NCBI GenBank assembly: GCA_948144175.1
Contig: CANXME010002591.1
Location: forward strand, 1,236,501 to 1,300,500
Reading direction: 5' to 3'
Length of the DNA: 64,000 bases
Source: Closterium sp. NIES-65
Taxonomy: Eukaryota > Streptophyta > Zygnematophyceae > Desmidiales > Closteriaceae
A program made the translations under genes and the position numbers. Positions 23,697-34,147 of the stretch are shown here, one piece after another. The stretch's first letter is position 1. Each line of letters starts with the position of its first letter. The notes beneath the pieces are model-generated. The model did not search any database and was not told the DNA's origin. It worked only from the letters and a program-made list of their open reading frames with translations.

Positions 23697-24340
23697 GTGA
23701 TTGTGCCGATTCACGCAATCGACCACACCCGGCCGAATAAGGAGGGTACTACAATAGACAGCCCCATACTGCTTAGTGGGAAAATCGGGACTGATTTGGT
23801 TAAAATATTCGTAGACGGAGGGGCCAGCCACAGCCTTATCAACACTGCCACAGCACGAAAACTGCGACTGCCACTGGACAGATGTTTACCTGAAATCGAC
23901 GCAAGACTGGTAGACGACACGCCGCTGGCGATACGGGAACGCGTAGACCGGGTTCGGATTCGATGCGGGGGTAACTTCACGTTTAGCCAGGAAATGCTCA
24001 CAACGACCCTCGACGGAACCGATATTTTACTCGGGCGTGATTGGTTGCGACGACACAATCCGCGAATCGACAGGACGACGGGTGACTACACCGTGCGAGT
24101 GAACGGTAACAACATCGCCCTATCTCGCTTGGGCTCGCCTGAGTCTTCGTCGGTGCGTGTCAATGGGATCACGATAAAACGCGCCGTAGCGACAGGAGCT
24201 GTCGTGTACGCGGTCGACATACGGGAAGGCGACGCAGCAGACAAAGGAGGGGATTTACAAAAACTGCTGACCGACATACCGTGTGATCTGGCAGCACTGT
24301 TGAAGCATTACAGTGACATCTTCTCGGACGACTTACCGGC
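23697..24340 (+). pseudogene. pol: Gypsy protease and start of reverse transcriptase (cut by copia insertion)
   Basis: A retroviral-type aspartic protease: the active-site motif is VDGGASHSLI instead of the common DSGA, followed by the second conserved element TDILLGRDWL. The frame then enters the RT linker (ALLKHYSDIFSDDLPAG) and is cut at about 24341 by copia sequence. The remainder resumes at 31989 with CTGCCACCTCAG (LPPQRLHDHRIELDPGA). Confidence 0.85.
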
Positions 24341-24428
24341 GGGTCGCTAAAAAAAAAGGATCGCGCGCCTCGGGGCGCGCTTCGGTGGGCCCTAGGCGAA
24401 GTTCCCACAGGGAACCCGCTCTATACCA
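24341..24428 (-). repeat. Extra copy of copia 5' leader outside its 3' LTR
   Basis: GGGTCGCTAAAAAAAAAGG up to the primer-site region, apparently identical to 31771-31858, the leader following the 5' LTR. An element normally ends at its LTR, so this is leader sequence beyond the 3' LTR, joined directly to gypsy pol. It contains the GCGCGCC-CCGA-GGCGCGC hairpin (24363-24380). Confidence 0.9.
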
Positions 24429-24558
24429 TGTGAAAGGAATGAACAGGAATGAATTGACTAAGTCAGAGTTGGGTACAAATACAACCCTAGCAAACTGTAC
24501 CCCATATGTGCTACCCCACTATAGCCTACAAACATGCATCAGCTATAATAATCTGACA
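24429..24558 (-). repeat. Copia 3' LTR
   Basis: 130 bp, no difference seen from 31859-31988. On the minus strand it begins TGTCAGATTATTATAGC and ends CATTCCTTTCACA. Confidence 0.93.
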
Positions 24559-24762
24559 CACCCCCATAGGCAAAGTGGGGGAGAACAAGGGGTCACAAGA
24601 CCAGTCAAGTAAAGCAAAGAAAGCTCAGGGTGGATCACAAAGTCACCACACAGTCCGAGCACAAGAGCAAGGCCAGAGGCCAGTTCACATGCAAGAGTAC
24701 AGACATATATATAAAACTAGACAAGCAAGAGCAGGTATATATATGTCAAAGTACAAGTAAGG

Positions 24763-27700
24763 TCAAGAAGAGAGCAAGTGTGGCAAGACAGGTACAAGAC
24801 CCAGCTGGGTACAAAAGCGCTGATGGTCGCAAGGCGCAAGTGCCTTGGTGAACACATCAGCAGTGTTGGCCTCAGAGGCCACGTAAGCAAGTCGCAACTG
24901 ACCACGCTGCTGCAGCTCACGAGCAAGGAAGTAGCGGAGAGCAATGTGCTTCGTTCTGTGCTCCAAGCGCTGCTCTCGACACAAGGCCAACATGGCCTTG
25001 TTGTCTACGTACAGCACTGGAGGAGAACGAGGCAGCTCTCCAAGGTCAGTCAGCAGGTAGGTGAGCCAGCGAAGCTCCTGTGCAGCCATGGCCCCGGCGT
25101 AGATCTCAGCCTCACAACTGGAGCCGAGAACCGAAGACGAGCGAGTAGACCGCCACGAGACAGAGCCGGAACCAAGGCTGAAGGTGTAACCCTGTGACGA
25201 CCGCTGCGTAGCCTGGTCGTCAGCCCAAGAAGCGTCTGCGTGCCCAGTAAGGACCACTGGACTCCGCCCTCCAAGCACTAGCCCCATGCCCGACGTACTG
25301 CACAGGTAGCGCAATACCCTCTTCGCTGCAGCCATGTGCTCTGGTCGGTGTCTCCCTGGAGCAACATAGCGTGCAAGGATGCTCAGAGGGTATGCAAGGT
25401 CAGGTCGTGTGCAGGTCATCAGGTACATGAGGCAGCCAACAAGCTCTGCATACGGACCACTCGACTCTACGGACTCATCCGAAGGCAGAGCTGAGAGTGA
25501 GTGGCGAGTAGGCAGAGGAGTGGCCTGAGGCGAGGAGTACGTGAAGCCGAAGCGCTGAAGGACCTGCTGCACCATGTGTGACTGAGTCAGGGTAATGGTG
25601 CGGCGTGCTCTGTCCCGAGTGATCTGCAAGCCAAGGTAGCTGCGCAGTTCACCCAGGTCTGTGCACGTGTGTCTCTTCAGCAGCTCGGACTTCACGTAGG
25701 CGAGTCCAGCAGTGTCCGCTGTGGCAAAGACCAAGTCGTCGACGTACACGAGGATGTAGAACGGCGGCAGGGAAGTGTCGGTGCGAAGAAACAGCGACGG
25801 GTCAGCAGTAGAAGGAGCAAACCCAAGAGCCGCAAGCGTAGTCCTCAGTGTGTCGTGCCACTCACGCGGTGCCTGGCGGAGACCGTAGACTGGCTGTCGG
25901 AGGCTCCACTGGGTGCCAGGAGGGAAAGTCCCAGTGAAGCCAGGCGGACGGCGCAGCCAGATCTCCTCGTGCAGGCTACCCTGCAGGAACGCAGTGCTGA
26001 AGTCGAGAGAGTGAAGCTCGTAGTCGCGCTGAGCGGCAATGTGCAGCAGCACCCGAAGAGTGGTCATCTTCGGGGTGGGAGAGAAGGTCTGAAAGTAGTC
26101 AACTCCCTGCCGCTGACTGAAGCCACGAGCCACGTAACGCGCCTTGAAGACAGGCGGTGAGCCCGGCGGCCGCTTCACCCTGAAGATCCACATGCCACTG
26201 ACGATGTTCGCCCCAGGAGGGGGAACCGCGTCAACGTAGGTGCCTGTGGACTTCCAGGAAGCCATCTCTGCATCCATAGCTGCCTGCCACTGAGAGGAGT
26301 AGGGACCCTCTACGGCCTCCGCGTAAGAACGCGGAGTCGGGATGTCTAGTGCATCCGGGTCTCCCTCAGGGGCTAGCAGTACAGACGCGAGGCGAGGTGA
26401 AGCAGCGGCTAGACACTGGAACTCCTCCTGCCTGTCCTCTAGGACGTCCGTGCCAAGGGCACACTCACCCCCGACGGACGGAGGACAGGCGGACTCAGAC
26501 TCAGCGACAAGACGAGCAGCGTAGTCTAGACGACAGCGCGCAGCAAAGTCGACAAGCTCAGTGACAAGGGCAGACGCAGCAGACGACTCGAAGGAAGGGT
26601 CAGTGACAGCAGTAGCAAGGAGACGCGTGACAGTAGGACTGGCAGCACGAAGAGAGTCCGACTCCGGGTCGGCAAGAGCAGGAAGAGAGGAAGCAGGAGG
26701 AGAAGGCAAAGGGGCACGCAGAGGAGCAGTGGACGGACGCAGTGACATCCGGTGCGTGCCAGGGACAGGAGGAGGACGCTGACGCGACCCGCGACCACTA
26801 GCGCGCTCAGTACGAACAGGGGACGCAGGACGAGACGCAGGCTCACGACGCTCAGTAAGGCCTCCAGTCGGACCAGCGTAGGGAGAAGGAGCAGGCAAAG
26901 GGGAGGCAGGCTCGAGCTGTGGCTGTGACCGGACAGGCTGCGGACCCTCTAAGGGAGGAGGAGGAGCAAGACCAAGAACCTGCTCCAGGAGCGGAACGAA
27001 GTACGGTCGAGACCGCGCGGCGACGCCAGAAACAGCAGGAACAGAACCAGCAGCTCCGGCCGGAGCACCCACTCCAGCAGCACCTCCAGCAGAACCACCA
27101 GAAGCTCCAGAACCTCCAGCAGCAGCAACAGGAGCACCGTCAGTCGGACCACCAACCGCAGGCTCAGCGCCAACGTCCTCAGCAGGACCAGCTCCAGGAG
27201 AACCCTCAGACCCAGCAGCTCCAGCACCCACAGGACGAGCACCGCCAGGTCGCGTGGCAGCAGCGCCCTCCGCAGCCGAAGAACCACCAGAACCAGCGGC
27301 ACGCCTCCAGCGCCGGGCAAACCACTCACGCAGCTCCTGTGGAGAGAGCGGCTCCCGGCGAGACAAAGCACCCCCAGGCACAGCACCTCCAGGCTCGGCA
27401 CCTCCAGGCTCAGCACCCCCAGGCTCAGCACCCCCAGGCTCAGTAGCCCCAGACACAGCACCCCCAGGCACAGCACCCCCAGGCTCAGCACCCCCAGGCA
27501 CAGCACCCCCAGGCTCAGCACCCCCAGGCTCAGCACCCCCAGACTCCGCACCCCTAGGCTCAGCACCCCCAGGCTCAGCACCCCTAGACTCCGCACCCCC
27601 AGGCTCAGCTCCCGCAGCAGCACCAGAGTCACCAGTGACCTCGACAGGCTCGACCGCGTCTACCTGAGACACACCTGAAGGGGCAGGACCCTGAGGGGGG

Positions 27701-30700
27701 AGGGGGACTACTGGGGGGGGACCTGGTACCAAGAAGAGCGGGGGTGGGGGGAGGGACGGAGTGCGGTAGGGGAAGAGGCGGTAGTAGGGTACCGACTCGT
27801 CGAACGTGACGTCCTGGGAGGACAGAACACGTCGAGAGGTGGGGTGGTAAAACTGCCACCCAGGGGCGTCGGGGGGGAACCCGAGGAAGACGCAGGGAGA
27901 AGCACGAGGGGACAGCTTGTCCGCAGACAGGTCGCGAACAAACGCCCGAGATCCCCAGACCCGGAACGCCGACGCATCGCCAACCTTCCCCGTCCACAAC
28001 AGAGCTGGGGAGGTCTCCGGTCGAGAGACCCTGGGGTGGAGGTTGATCTGGTGCGCAGCGTACCTGACCGCAAACGGCCACAGAAAATGGGGAGCAGCCG
28101 CATGCATCATGGACGTACGAGCGACGTCCATGACCATGCCAATGCGGCGCTCAGCGATCCCATTCTGCTGTGGTGAGTCCGGAAGCGTGAAGGTCTGACG
28201 GATGCCTCGCACACGACAGTAGGCACTCAGGAGGGCAGAGGAGAACTCTCCGCCTCTGTCCGAGTGCAGACGCAAGACAGGGAAGTCAGAGCCAAAGCTT
28301 CTCCGAAGCTGAAGACGAGCTGCGCGGATCCAGTCGATCAACACCTGAGTGACCTCACCCTTGCTGCGCAAGGGGAAGACTGTGGTGTAACGCGAGTAGT
28401 CGTCAACCACCAGCAGGAAGTAGCGCTCCTGACCCTGTCCACGGACGCGGGCTGGGCCCCACACGTCCATGTGAAGCGTCTGCAACGGGGCCTCTGTCGG
28501 AGGAAACTGGGAGGAGTGAGGGGCAGCACGCTGGCGCCCCTCGACACAGGGGACACAGGCAGGGCCAGGGCCCGGAGGAAGGGGAGGGAGGGACCGGGGA
28601 AGACCAGACACAAGGACCCGCGAGGCCATGCCTCTGAGCCGAAGCAGAGAGGGGTGGCCAAGGCGGTGGTGCCAGAGGAGGGTCTCGTGAGACAGACGAC
28701 GACACGAACAAGGGGCAGACTCAGGACCAGACCTGGACGCTGCAGCAAACACCTGACCAGACGAAGGGGCCCTACCAGACGCAGTACCTGGAGGAGAAGC
28801 AGTGGTCAGTGTGTACAGGCTCGACCCCGGCCGACGTGTAAACGTAGCCAGGTGGCGACCTGTATCCGCCTCCGTGCAGTGGGTCACCCGCTGACGAGCA
28901 GGGGTGAACTGGTGGACACCTGCATCCTGGAGGTCAGCACCACTCACCAAGTTCGTCGAGAACAAGGGGAGGTAGAGACCAGTCAGGGTGCCAGAGGGGG
29001 CCGCCGGACACGGGAGGACAGTGGAGAAGCGAGACAGGACAGGCCCCCCAGAGGGGTCCGCCAGGGACACCGCAACAGGCCGACTCAGCGGCGTGAGAGT
29101 GGTGCGGTCCCTAAAGAAGGAGCGAGACGCTCCAGAGTCAAGGGTGAAGGTGTGAGAGGCCGAAGCCGACACAGTACCTGAGAGGGCGGACTCACCAGTA
29201 CCTGAAAGCACAGACGCACTGGCACCCAGAGCAGCAGCCTCACTAGTACCTGACGCGGCAGTACCAATGCCCGGGTCGGGCGGGAAACACCGGTAACAGT
29301 CATCCTCATCACTACCAGTCACAGCATACATAGCAGAGAGAATAGCATCAAAATCAAGATCATAAATAGCTACACCAGCCCTAGACAGCTCTCCCCAGCG
29401 GGGGATCTCAGCGGCCTCCGGAAACTGCTGACGCCAGGCGTCGGTCAGGCGGCCAAAGCAGCGACGGGCTGTGTGGGCGCCTCCACACCTCTCCCCTGCA
29501 CGGTCACCAGTGCGAAGAACGTAGGGGCAGGGACCAAGCGCACCACCGCGCTGACGCTGCAAGTACCACTCACGGAGCTGCTGAGGGCCGGGGACGGTGC
29601 GAGAGCGCTGCTGCTGCTGCGGCTGCTGCTGCGGCTGCTGCTGCTGCTGCTGCTGGCGCTGACCACCCCCAGAGCTGCTCCGCTGGGACGAGCCACTCCG
29701 ACCCCCTCCTCCACCGCCACCCCCGCCTCCACCGCCACCCCCGTCGCCACCGCCACCTCCCCCACCAGGACCGTCGCTCCCATCGCTCCCACCGCCTCCT
29801 CCGCTACCACCTCCGCCGCCACCTCCGCCTCCACCGCCGCCACTACTACCTCCACTCCCGCCACCACCCCCCCCGCCACCCCCACTCCCCCCTCCACCCC
29901 CACCGCCTCCTCCACCGCCCCCTCTGGCTCCACCCGCTCCCTTGCCCCCCTTGCCCTTGCCAGTGCGGCGTCTGCCACTGGGGGCAGACGCCGCGCCGAC
30001 CGACTCAAAACCAACGAGGTCGGCCGCAGCAGCAGAGGCGACAGAGGGCAGCAGGGGGGAGGGACCACACCCCTCAAAGATGGGGGTGCGAGGGTCACCC
30101 CGAGAGGCCCCTACAGCGACAATACTCTTCTCAGCCGCTAGCAGGGACTCCTCAAGGAGGTCGACAGTGAGAGTGGTGGGACAGACAGAGAGAAACTGGT
30201 CCCTAACGACACGAAGGGACTCAGGGAGACGGGTGACGAGAAAGTAGAGAGTGATGTACATGGGAGGAGGGTTCGCAGCGCGGAACTCAGCAGGAAGGGC
30301 AGCGCGGTAGCGGGTGTCACTAGCGCGGAGGTGGGTAACGAGGTCAGCGACAGTGGGAAAGGAAGCGAGGTCAGGGAAGAGAAACGGTAGCATGAGGCGG
30401 CTAAGGGTAGCGGAGGAAGGGGAGGAGTAGCGCGCAACTACAGCGTCGTACAAGGCCTGAGCGGTCTTGCACTGACTAAAGTGGGCACGCTCAGAGGAAG
30501 GGAGGTGGCGACGCACAGCAAGACGTGCAGCAGCATCGCGGGTCGCCCACTTGGAGCGAACGGCAGAGTCAGCATCAGCAGGCGGGGCAGGGACAGCGCC
30601 AGAGACAAAGTCAAAGAGAGAGACCTCATCTACCGCATCACACAGTAAGTACAGCTGCAGGTCCTCGATCCAGACGGCAAAGTCAATGGCCCTCCCCTCA

Positions 30701-30732
30701 GCGTCAAAAGTGAGAACATTGGGGGTGGCCAT
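24763..30732 (-). CDS. Copia Gag-Pol polyprotein
   Basis: Single open frame, 1989 aa from the ATG at 30732 (MATPNVLTFDAEGRAIDF). It copies element RNA into DNA and integrates it. Domains by residue: UBN2/Gag-like 1-250; a Gly/Gln-rich disordered linker about 265-380; a Cys/His cluster (CPYVLRTGDRAGERCGGAH) instead of a classic CCHC knuckle; protease DSGA about 532; GAG-pre-integrase with H and CVPC about 680-720; integrase core HMDVWGP (755), HSDRGGE (823), NGIAERR (857); a degenerate GGAEPGGAEPGG repeat about 1040-1125; reverse transcriptase with YVDDLVF about 1665; RNase H with ADASWADD about 1837. The copia order (integrase before RT) is clear and no stop occurs. Confidence 0.96.
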   Translation of the reverse strand: MATPNVLTFDAEGRAIDFAVWIEDLQLYLLCDAVDEVSLFDFVSGAVPAPPADADSAVRSKWATRDAAARLAVRRHLPSSERAHFSQCKTAQALYDAVVARYSSPSSATLSRLMLPFLFPDLASFPTVADLVTHLRASDTRYRAALPAEFRAANPPPMYITLYFLVTRLPESLRVVRDQFLSVCPTTLTVDLLEESLLAAEKSIVAVGASRGDPRTPIFEGCGPSPLLPSVASAAAADLVGFESVGAASAPSGRRRTGKGKGGKGAGGARGGGGGGGGGGGGSGGGGGGGGGSGGSSGGGGGGGGGGGGSGGGGGSDGSDGPGGGGGGGDGGGGGGGGGGGGGGRSGSSQRSSSGGGQRQQQQQQQPQQQPQQQQRSRTVPGPQQLREWYLQRQRGGALGPCPYVLRTGDRAGERCGGAHTARRCFGRLTDAWRQQFPEAAEIPRWGELSRAGVAIYDLDFDAILSAMYAVTGSDEDDCYRCFPPDPGIGTAASGTSEAAALGASASVLSGTGESALSGTVSASASHTFTLDSGASRSFFRDRTTLTPLSRPVAVSLADPSGGPVLSRFSTVLPCPAAPSGTLTGLYLPLFSTNLVSGADLQDAGVHQFTPARQRVTHCTEADTGRHLATFTRRPGSSLYTLTTASPPGTASGRAPSSGQVFAAASRSGPESAPCSCRRLSHETLLWHHRLGHPSLLRLRGMASRVLVSGLPRSLPPLPPGPGPACVPCVEGRQRAAPHSSQFPPTEAPLQTLHMDVWGPARVRGQGQERYFLLVVDDYSRYTTVFPLRSKGEVTQVLIDWIRAARLQLRRSFGSDFPVLRLHSDRGGEFSSALLSAYCRVRGIRQTFTLPDSPQQNGIAERRIGMVMDVARTSMMHAAAPHFLWPFAVRYAAHQINLHPRVSRPETSPALLWTGKVGDASAFRVWGSRAFVRDLSADKLSPRASPCVFLGFPPDAPGWQFYHPTSRRVLSSQDVTFDESVPYYRLFPYRTPSLPPPPLFLVPGPPPVVPLPPQGPAPSGVSQVDAVEPVEVTGDSGAAAGAEPGGAESRGAEPGGAEPRGAESGGAEPGGAEPGGAVPGGAEPGGAVPGGAVSGATEPGGAEPGGAEPGGAEPGGAVPGGALSRREPLSPQELREWFARRWRRAAGSGGSSAAEGAAATRPGGARPVGAGAAGSEGSPGAGPAEDVGAEPAVGGPTDGAPVAAAGGSGASGGSAGGAAGVGAPAGAAGSVPAVSGVAARSRPYFVPLLEQVLGLAPPPPLEGPQPVRSQPQLEPASPLPAPSPYAGPTGGLTERREPASRPASPVRTERASGRGSRQRPPPVPGTHRMSLRPSTAPLRAPLPSPPASSLPALADPESDSLRAASPTVTRLLATAVTDPSFESSAASALVTELVDFAARCRLDYAARLVAESESACPPSVGGECALGTDVLEDRQEEFQCLAAASPRLASVLLAPEGDPDALDIPTPRSYAEAVEGPYSSQWQAAMDAEMASWKSTGTYVDAVPPPGANIVSGMWIFRVKRPPGSPPVFKARYVARGFSQRQGVDYFQTFSPTPKMTTLRVLLHIAAQRDYELHSLDFSTAFLQGSLHEEIWLRRPPGFTGTFPPGTQWSLRQPVYGLRQAPREWHDTLRTTLAALGFAPSTADPSLFLRTDTSLPPFYILVYVDDLVFATADTAGLAYVKSELLKRHTCTDLGELRSYLGLQITRDRARRTITLTQSHMVQQVLQRFGFTYSSPQATPLPTRHSLSALPSDESVESSGPYAELVGCLMYLMTCTRPDLAYPLSILARYVAPGRHRPEHMAAAKRVLRYLCSTSGMGLVLGGRSPVVLTGHADASWADDQATQRSSQGYTFSLGSGSVSWRSTRSSSVLGSSCEAEIYAGAMAAQELRWLTYLLTDLGELPRSPPVLYVDNKAMLALCREQRLEHRTKHIALRYFLARELQQRGQLRLAYVASEANTADVFTKALAPCDHQRFCTQLGLVPVLPHLLSS
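27360..27612. repeat. 15/30-bp coding repeat (GGAEPGGAEP) in copia Pol
   Basis: Tandem CCCCCAGGCTCAGCA units read as Gly-Gly-Ala-Glu-Pro repeats between integrase and RT. They keep frame, so length changes are tolerated; probably a flexible linker. Confidence 0.85.
29690..29940. repeat. Gly-rich coding simple sequence in copia Gag
   Basis: CC(A/G/T)CC-type triplets, read on the minus strand as long Gly runs with Ser, following the Gag domain; likely disordered. Confidence 0.8.
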
Positions 30733-30753
30733 GGCAGCAGCTGAAAGTCTCAC

Positions 30754-31858
30754 CGGGATGGGAGAGTCGGGTAGGTCAGCAGCAGGCGGCTCGGGCTGCT
30801 CGGGCGGCTAGGGCGGCTCGGGCGGCTCGGGCGACTCGGGCGGCTCGGGCGGCTCGGGCGGCTCGGGCGGCTCAGGTACCGGGCGGCTCGGCTGCTGCTG
30901 GGCGGTTCGGCTGCTGCTGGGCGGTTCGGCTGCTGCTGGGCGGCTCGGCTGCTGCTGGGCGGCTCGGCTGCTGCTGGGCGGCTCGGCTGCTGCTGGGCGG
31001 CTCGGCTGCTGTTGGGCCGCTCGGCTGCTGCTGGGCGGCTCGGCTGCTGCTGGGCGGCTCGGCTGCTGCTGGGCGGCTCGGCTGCTGTTGGGCCGCTCGG
31101 CTGCAGTGTAGTGGCGGGGCCGGGACAAGGGACAGCGGGGCCGTCAGGGTGCAGCGGTGGGGCCGAGACAGGGGACGGCGGGGCCGTCAGGGTGCAGTGG
31201 CGGAGACGGGACAGGCGCAGTGGCGGGGCCGCAGGGTGCAGCGGCGGGCCGTCAGGATGCAGCGGAGGGCCGCTGGAAGCACCCGCGGCTGAGCAGGCTG
31301 CGGGGCCGCGTCGTAGGAGGCGGCAGGGCCGCGGCTGAGCAGGCGGCAGAGGCCGCGTCGTAGAGGGCGGCGGGGCCGCGGCTGAGCAGGCGGCGGAGGC
31401 CGCGTCGTAGCGGGCGGCGGGGTCGCGGCTGAGCAGGCGGCGGAGGCCGCGGCGTCTGCAGGCGGCGGAGGCCGCGTCGTAGAGGGCGGCGGGGCCGCGG
31501 CTGAGCAGGCGGCGGGGCCGCGTCTTAGCAGGCGGCGGGGCCGCGTCTTAGCAGGCGGCGGGGCCGCGTCTTAGCAGGCGGCGGGGCCGCGTCCGAGTAG
31601 GCGGCGGGGCCGCGACTGGGTGGCGGGGCCGCGTCTTAGTGGCGGGGCCGCAACTTAGTGGCGGGGCCGCGACGTAAGGGCGGGGCCGCGACGTAAGGGC
31701 GGGGCCGCGACTGGACGGCGGGGCCGCGAACGAAGGGCGGCGGGGCCGTAGGGGAAGGGCGACTCGGGGGGGGTCGCTAAAAAAAAAGGATCGCGCGCCT
31801 CGGGGCGCGCTTCGGTGGGCCCTAGGCGAAGTTCCCACAGGGAACCCGCTCTATACCA
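30754..31858 (-). other. Copia long GC-rich leader with minisatellites
   Basis: Between 5' LTR and ORF lie about 1.1 kb with no gene: an 18-bp GGCTCGGCTGCTGCTGGG repeat (about 30870-31110), GCGGCGGGGCCGCG-type repeats (about 31320-31740) and, next to the LTR, hairpins GCGCGCC-CCGA-GGCGCGC (31793-31810) and GTTCCC-ACA-GGGAAC (31831-31845). Candidate site for packaging or translation control; function is inferred only from position and structure. Confidence 0.7.
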
Positions 31859-31988
31859 TGTGAAAGGAATGAACAGGAATGAATTGACTAAGTCAGAGTT
31901 GGGTACAAATACAACCCTAGCAAACTGTACCCCATATGTGCTACCCCACTATAGCCTACAAACATGCATCAGCTATAATAATCTGACA
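31859..31988 (-). repeat. Copia 5' LTR
   Basis: 130 bp, same sequence as the 3' LTR; its outer end (31988) abuts gypsy pol sequence GACTGCCACCTCAG. Confidence 0.93.
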
Positions 31989-34147
31989 GACTGCCACCTC
32001 AGCGACTGCACGACCACAGAATAGAACTAGACCCGGGGGCATAGCTGCCAGTACAGCGATAATTTGGACTGGCCCAACCCGAACTGGACGAACTGAGGAA
32101 GTAGCTCGATTACTTGGTATAAAGAATTCATTTGCCCTAGTTCGTCGCCCTTCGCAGCACGATACTATTCACACCGAAAAAAGACGGGGGATTTCGCATG
32201 TCTATAGATTACAGAGCACTGAACAGGGTTACCATCAAATCCCGTTACCCCATCCCGCGAGCCGACGAACTGATCGATCAACTGCGCACAGCCCGGGTTT
32301 TCTCGAAAATCGACCTTCGAGGGGGTTACCACCGGATTCGCGTCAATCCGCCCGACTGCCCTAAGACCGCATTTCGCACACGCTACGGATCCTTCGAATA
32401 TACCGTCATGCCCTTCGGACTGACCAACGCCCCCGCCACCTTTCAAATGACCATGAACGAGGCTTTCCGCCCGCTCTTAGATAAGTGCATCATAGTCTAT
32501 CTGGACGACATACTGATTTACAGCCCTGACAGAACATAGCACCTACAGGACATCGATGCAGTTTTTAAAATAATGAGTGAGAACCGCCTACTGACAAAAG
32601 CGTCTAAGTGTGAGTTTTTACAGGACCGACTGGAGTTTTTGGGACATGTTATTTCAGCTGCAGGAGTGGAAATAGACCCGAAGAAAATCGCGACGATTCA
32701 AGCCTGGCACGCGCCGACCAACTTGACCGAGTTGCAGAGCTTTTTGGGGTTCGTCAACTACGTGCGCCGGTTCGTCCCCGACATGGCGAAGCTGACTGCC
32801 CTGCTGACCGACCTGCTGAGGAAGGGGGTTGAGTACACATGGGGGGAGAAAGAGCAAGCTGCCTTCTCGGCCCTCAAAAATATTTTGTGCTCACCGCCCG
32901 TGCTTCACATTGCAGATCCACACCGTCCGTTCGAGCTCGTCACTGACGCAAGTGACATTGCTGTGGGAGCAGTACTGTTGCAGGATTTCGGGAACGGCCT
33001 CCAGCCAATCGCGTACGAGTCCCGCAAGCTGCACCCGCCCAAACGCAACTACCCGATACACGACCGCGAAATGTTGGCGATCGTGCACGCGTTCAAGGTT
33101 TGGCGGTGTTACCTGACGGGCGCCGACGTGACAGTACGGACAGACCACCGATCACTACAGTACCTGCGCGCCCAACCAAATCTCAATCCGCGACAGATTC
33201 GCTGGTTGGACTATCTCGAGTCCAACTTCCACTACACGGTTACGTACAAAAAAGGCGCCTCCAACATCGCCGACGCACTCACCTGCCCTACCGCCCAACT
33301 CCATGCCATCCTACTCGCCCAAACCAACCCGCTTTTAACAGGCCTATTCACCCACAGATACCGCACCGACCCATTTTTCACGACCGGAAATTCACGGCAA
33401 CTGGCAGAAGCTAAAGGAGTTTATTATGTAAAAACAGGCACCAACCGCATCTGGGTACCCGCGTACTCGCTACTGAGGGAGCTGCTACTGCAGGAGGCAC
33501 ACGACCGAATTACCTTGGGACATTTTGGGGTAGAAAAAACGCGAGAGCTACTGCAGTGGTATTACTACTGGGCGGAGCTGTTGACCGACGTGCAGCAGCA
33601 CGTGGGCTCGTGTCCCACGTGTCAGGTGATGAAGAGCTCGAGGAAGCGGAAGGCGGGTCAATTGCAGCCGATACCACCGTCCGAGTGCGCCTGGCAGCAA
33701 GTTACCATGGACTTTGTTACAGGGTTACCTTCGAACCCTGTGGGTAACGACGCGGTGATGGTCGTCGTTGACAGGTTGACGAAGATGGCACACTTCGCTG
33801 CGTACAAAAAGTCGATCTCAATTGAGGAGACCGCTCGCCTGTTCATCGCAACCGTTGTTCGCCTGCACGGGATACCAGCAGCGATTATCAGCGACAGGGA
33901 CGCGAAGTTCACCAGCAACTTCTGGAAGAACCTCTGGGAGCAGTTCGGGACACGGCTACAGTTCAGCTCGTCGTACCACCCTGAGACCGACGGTCAAACG
34001 GAGCGGACGAATCAGACGATGGAGCAGTTGATTCGTGCCACGTGCGACGACCCCACGAATTGGGAGCAGCAGCTGCCGCTGATCGAGTTCGCGTACAACA
34101 ACGCCACGTCAGCGACGACGCAGCAGTCCCCCTTCTATCTGAACTAA
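31989..34147 (+). pseudogene. pol: Gypsy reverse transcriptase, RNase H and integrase
   Basis: Resumes the pol frame split by copia. [45 protein letters not shown] (about 32510). After an in-frame TAG at 32537 the same frame continues with the RT connection, RNase H (LVTDASDIAVGAVLLQ; YPIHDREMLAIVHAF) and integrase: zinc-binding H/H then CPTC, and a D,D,E core (MDFVTG; ISDRDAKF; TDGQTERTN). A TAA stops it at 34145. The linker at 31989-32190 also has stops, so the enzyme is dead. Confidence 0.9.

Larger units (their letters stand above)
24429..31988 (-). mobile_element. Intact autonomous Ty1/copia retrotransposon
   Basis: Two 130-bp LTRs that look identical (5' LTR 31859-31988, 3' LTR 24429-24558, beginning TGTCAGATTATT) enclose a long GC-rich leader, a single 1989-aa Gag-Pol frame and a polypurine tract (CTATGGGGGTG, 24559-24569 on the minus strand). 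The primer site TGGTATAGAGCGGG follows the 5' LTR, a one-base deletion variant of TGGTATCAGAGC. Identical LTRs and an unbroken frame indicate recent insertion into the older gypsy element. No matching target duplication is visible, because the left end carries extra leader. Confidence 0.95.

Noticed and set aside
24341..24428. LTR of 218 bp for the copia element (24341-24558)
   Set aside because: The primer site and polypurine tract, and the 130-bp LTRs of the related small element, place the LTR boundary at 24429; the remaining 88 bp are leader.
26919..27667. Plus-strand Gln/Pro/Ala-rich genes opposite the copia ORF
   Set aside because: Shadow frames of the GC-rich Gag-Pol gene, which has clear domains on the other strand.
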